Assembly: GCA_017405845.1 (NCBI GenBank)
Contig: JAFQZQ010000023.1
Location: 1-45,324 of the forward strand
Direction of reading: 5' to 3'
DNA: 45,324 nucleotides
Source: Mogibacterium sp.
GTDB lineage: Bacteria; Bacillota; Clostridia; Peptostreptococcales; Anaerovoracaceae
A program made the translations under genes and the position numbers. How positions within the stretch are numbered: position 1 is the first letter of the stretch; each line of letters starts with the position of its first letter. Below, piece by piece: positions 43,984-45,324 of this stretch. The notes beneath the pieces are model-generated. The model worked only from the letters and a program-made list of their open reading frames with translations, made no database searches and was not told where the DNA came from.

Positions 43984-44469
43984 ATGAACAGAAAAGAAAT
44001 CATTACTTTAGCACTTTTAATAGCAATTTTGCCACCGGCATGGGCGGTCATCAGTCCATATATCGGTATCTCGGTAGGGCCTGTAGCTCTTATATGCGCA
44101 GGCATCTACGGAACAAACGGCAATAAATTCAAGGATGCTCATAAAATAGCTCTGGGATATCTGGCAGGAGACATCTGGGCACTGATAGCCTTTGAGATCA
44201 TGGCTCATACGCCAATAAATCCTGATTTGACGCTCTTTTTAACGCTTGCCGTATTCGGATTCATTCTTGTAATAATATCCGCCAGATTCAGCAATATTAT
44301 TCACATGCCGTCATGGCTCACCGGTTGGGCGATAGGGATGCTCGCGATGAATCTCGATACAACGACTCCGGTGATGAGTCTTACCGTTCAGATAGCTGTC
44401 GCCATGCTTGTCGGTGTCTATTATGTTGGAGCGCTGCTCGATAAGATACACAGGATTCTTAATAAATGA
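43984..44469 (+). CDS. DUF1097-like integral membrane protein
   Basis: A 161-residue protein of about five hydrophobic helices: ALLIAILPPAWAVISPYIGI, VALICAGIYG, ALGYLAGDIWALIAFEIM, LFLTLAVFGFILVII and MSLTVQIAVAMLVGVYYVG. The GYLAGDIWA and later LTGWAIGMLA stretches fit DUF1097 (small transport-like membrane proteins of unknown substrate). No clear Shine-Dalgarno is seen. Its stop overlaps the next start by 4 nt (ATGA), so the two are co-translated. Confidence 0.65.
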   Translation: MNRKEIITLALLIAILPPAWAVISPYIGISVGPVALICAGIYGTNGNKFKDAHKIALGYLAGDIWALIAFEIMAHTPINPDLTLFLTLAVFGFILVIISARFSNIIHMPSWLTGWAIGMLAMNLDTTTPVMSLTVQIAVAMLVGVYYVGALLDKIHRILNK

Positions 44470-45041
44470 AGAAGAAACCGCTGAGAAAAAGATGCAAAGC
44501 GAAAACCTATAATATGATACTCAGTCTTTACATCGTTGTAATGATACTGGCCAATGCAAATCTGGTATACGGTATCAACGATATCTATGAAGACGGGGTA
44601 AAAAAAGCCGAGCTTTTTAAGATCGCTTCTCTGAAGTCTCTTACGACGACTTTCATTACTTCTGCTGCAGACTTTTTCTCAATGGATAAGATGGATTTTA
44701 CTGAGAAAGCCGCATCTTATTTTGAAGAGCACATATACAGAGGTCCGTCTCTGTCCAAAGGACGGGGCACAATTCAGGGACCATCAGGCAAAGAAACATA
44801 CTACAACCTTAACATGAGTGGTGTAGTAAGCATAATGAGGCGCATGGGATACGATTACGAATACTGGGTCAGAGACGACGGCGTAAAGATGTTCGGCAAC
44901 TATGTAATGATAGCTGCAAACCTGAATTTAAGGCCTCGCGGATCCTTGGTCCAGACATCGCTCGGCATGGGAATCGTATGCGATACAGGTGGTTTTGCAA
45001 AAAGAAATCCTACACAGATCGATATAGCGACGACCTGGTAA
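44466..45041 (+). CDS. 3D-domain (putative lytic/cell-wall) protein
   Basis: A 191-residue protein with an N-terminal membrane anchor or signal (YNMILSLYIVVMILANANLV, about residues 16-36) and a C-terminal 3D (three-aspartate) domain from about residue 130. That domain has NYVMIAANLNLRPRGSLVQTS, then VCDTGGFAKRNPTQIDIATTW, with the characteristic DTGG and final ID. Such domains are double-psi beta barrels with peptidoglycan lytic activity in MltA-like and resuscitation-type proteins. It overlaps the membrane protein before it. Confidence 0.75.
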   Translation: MKKKPLRKRCKAKTYNMILSLYIVVMILANANLVYGINDIYEDGVKKAELFKIASLKSLTTTFITSAADFFSMDKMDFTEKAASYFEEHIYRGPSLSKGRGTIQGPSGKETYYNLNMSGVVSIMRRMGYDYEYWVRDDGVKMFGNYVMIAANLNLRPRGSLVQTSLGMGIVCDTGGFAKRNPTQIDIATTW

Positions 45042-45081
45042 ATGATAAAGGCAATGATAGGGGCAGGGAATAACACAAAAG

Positions 45082-45116
45082 AAAACTGAAGTGCTTTATG
45101 CGGCACTTCAGTTTTT
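45082..45116. terminator. Bidirectional terminator between convergent genes
   Basis: AAAACTGAAGTGC (45082-45094) / GCACTTCAGTTTT (45103-45115) with an 8-nt loop. T-runs lie on both sides, so it can end the plus-strand 3D gene and the minus-strand zinc-ribbon gene. Confidence 0.9.
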
Positions 45117-45122
45117 AAAACT

Positions 45123-45323
45123 CTACTTTTCACGTTCTGCAGCTATAAGATCAAATTTTTCAGGACCATTCTTGATATCATCATATTTATAGCCCTTGAC
45201 CCGGAATCCTTCAGTAGGTCTGAACCCGAGACTGGTAAAGCAAGGAAGGCAGATGTCTCCGTTTTCGATTTCGACATGACCCTTAGCTGCGGTAGATAAT
45301 CCACACATTATACACTTTGCCAT
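45123..45323 (-). CDS. Small zinc-ribbon protein (DUF4428-like), start at window edge
   Basis: A 66-residue product with two cysteine pairs, CIMC at residues 4-7 and CLPC near 27-30, spaced like DUF4428-type treble-clef/zinc-ribbon N-termini (C-x2-C ... G-x-ICLPCF). The C-terminal part is charged (YKYDDIKNGPEKF). ATG at 45323 is a plausible start, but the window ends one base later, so a longer protein cannot be excluded. Function unknown. Confidence 0.6.
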   Translation of the reverse strand: MAKCIMCGLSTAAKGHVEIENGDICLPCFTSLGFRPTEGFRVKGYKYDDIKNGPEKFDLIAAEREK

Positions 45324-45324
45324 A

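Overview
The window reads as part of a chromosome of a low-to-moderate GC Gram-positive anaerobe of class Clostridia. The signs are typical Firmicutes gene strings (rpmB - Asp23/YloU - recG - rsmD - coaD; ftsK - rimO - pgsA - cinA - recA; rplU - rpmA - obg; alaS - ireB - ruvX), AAGGAGG ribosome binding sites, sigma-A type promoters, a Gram-positive LexA (GAAC-N4-GTTC) box in front of recA, and a Spo0A-like DNA-binding domain. A family such as Anaerovoracaceae or a relative is a guess from gene content; the sequence alone does not settle it.

Layout. 1-3413: two tandem, overlapping large serine recombinases, probably the end of an integrated element (the first is cut by the window edge). 3410-4583: a small zone of gene debris (short ORF, frameshifted VOC/glyoxalase gene, intact CDP-alcohol phosphatidyltransferase, broken SnoaL-like gene). 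4597-8425: WG-repeat lipoprotein, MFS transporter and lipid kinase. 8504-16665, minus strand: a prephenate-dehydratase-like ACT protein without the usual catalytic motif, an MgtC/SapB membrane protein, an NSS sodium symporter, a very long class A penicillin-binding protein with an odd C-terminal tail, and a membrane-anchored PepD-like protein that seems to have lost its metal ligands. 16859-38725, plus strand: housekeeping core (ribosomal proteins L28, L32, L21 and L27, RecG, RsmD, CoaD, TmcAL, FtsK, RimO, PgsA, CinA, RecA, prolyl-tRNA editing, Obg, ComEA, AlaRS, IreB, RuvX), with one tRNA-Pro(CGG) on the minus strand. 38718-43799: a LysR regulator followed by an accessory cluster (4-TM protein, iron-sulfur flavoprotein-like reductase with a zinc ribbon, a protein of two dimeric alpha/beta-barrel-like halves, and a cytosolic LVIVD beta-propeller). 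43984-45324: a DUF1097-type membrane protein, a 3D-domain protein and a zinc-ribbon protein.

How the parts work together. The core covers translation, recombination/repair, chromosome segregation and phospholipid synthesis. recA carries a LexA box on its start site, and rplU has its own promoter and an L21-leader-like 5' UTR. The most promising unexplained system is the 39653-43799 cluster. It has a palindromic candidate operator, strong individual ribosome binding sites and an internal terminator, and it looks like a regulated, highly expressed redox biotransformation unit of unknown substrate. Secondary leads are the degenerate peptidase beside the long PBP, the orphan Spo0A-type DNA-binding domain next to comEA, and ribosomal protein L21 with a C-terminal helix-extension-helix-like tail.
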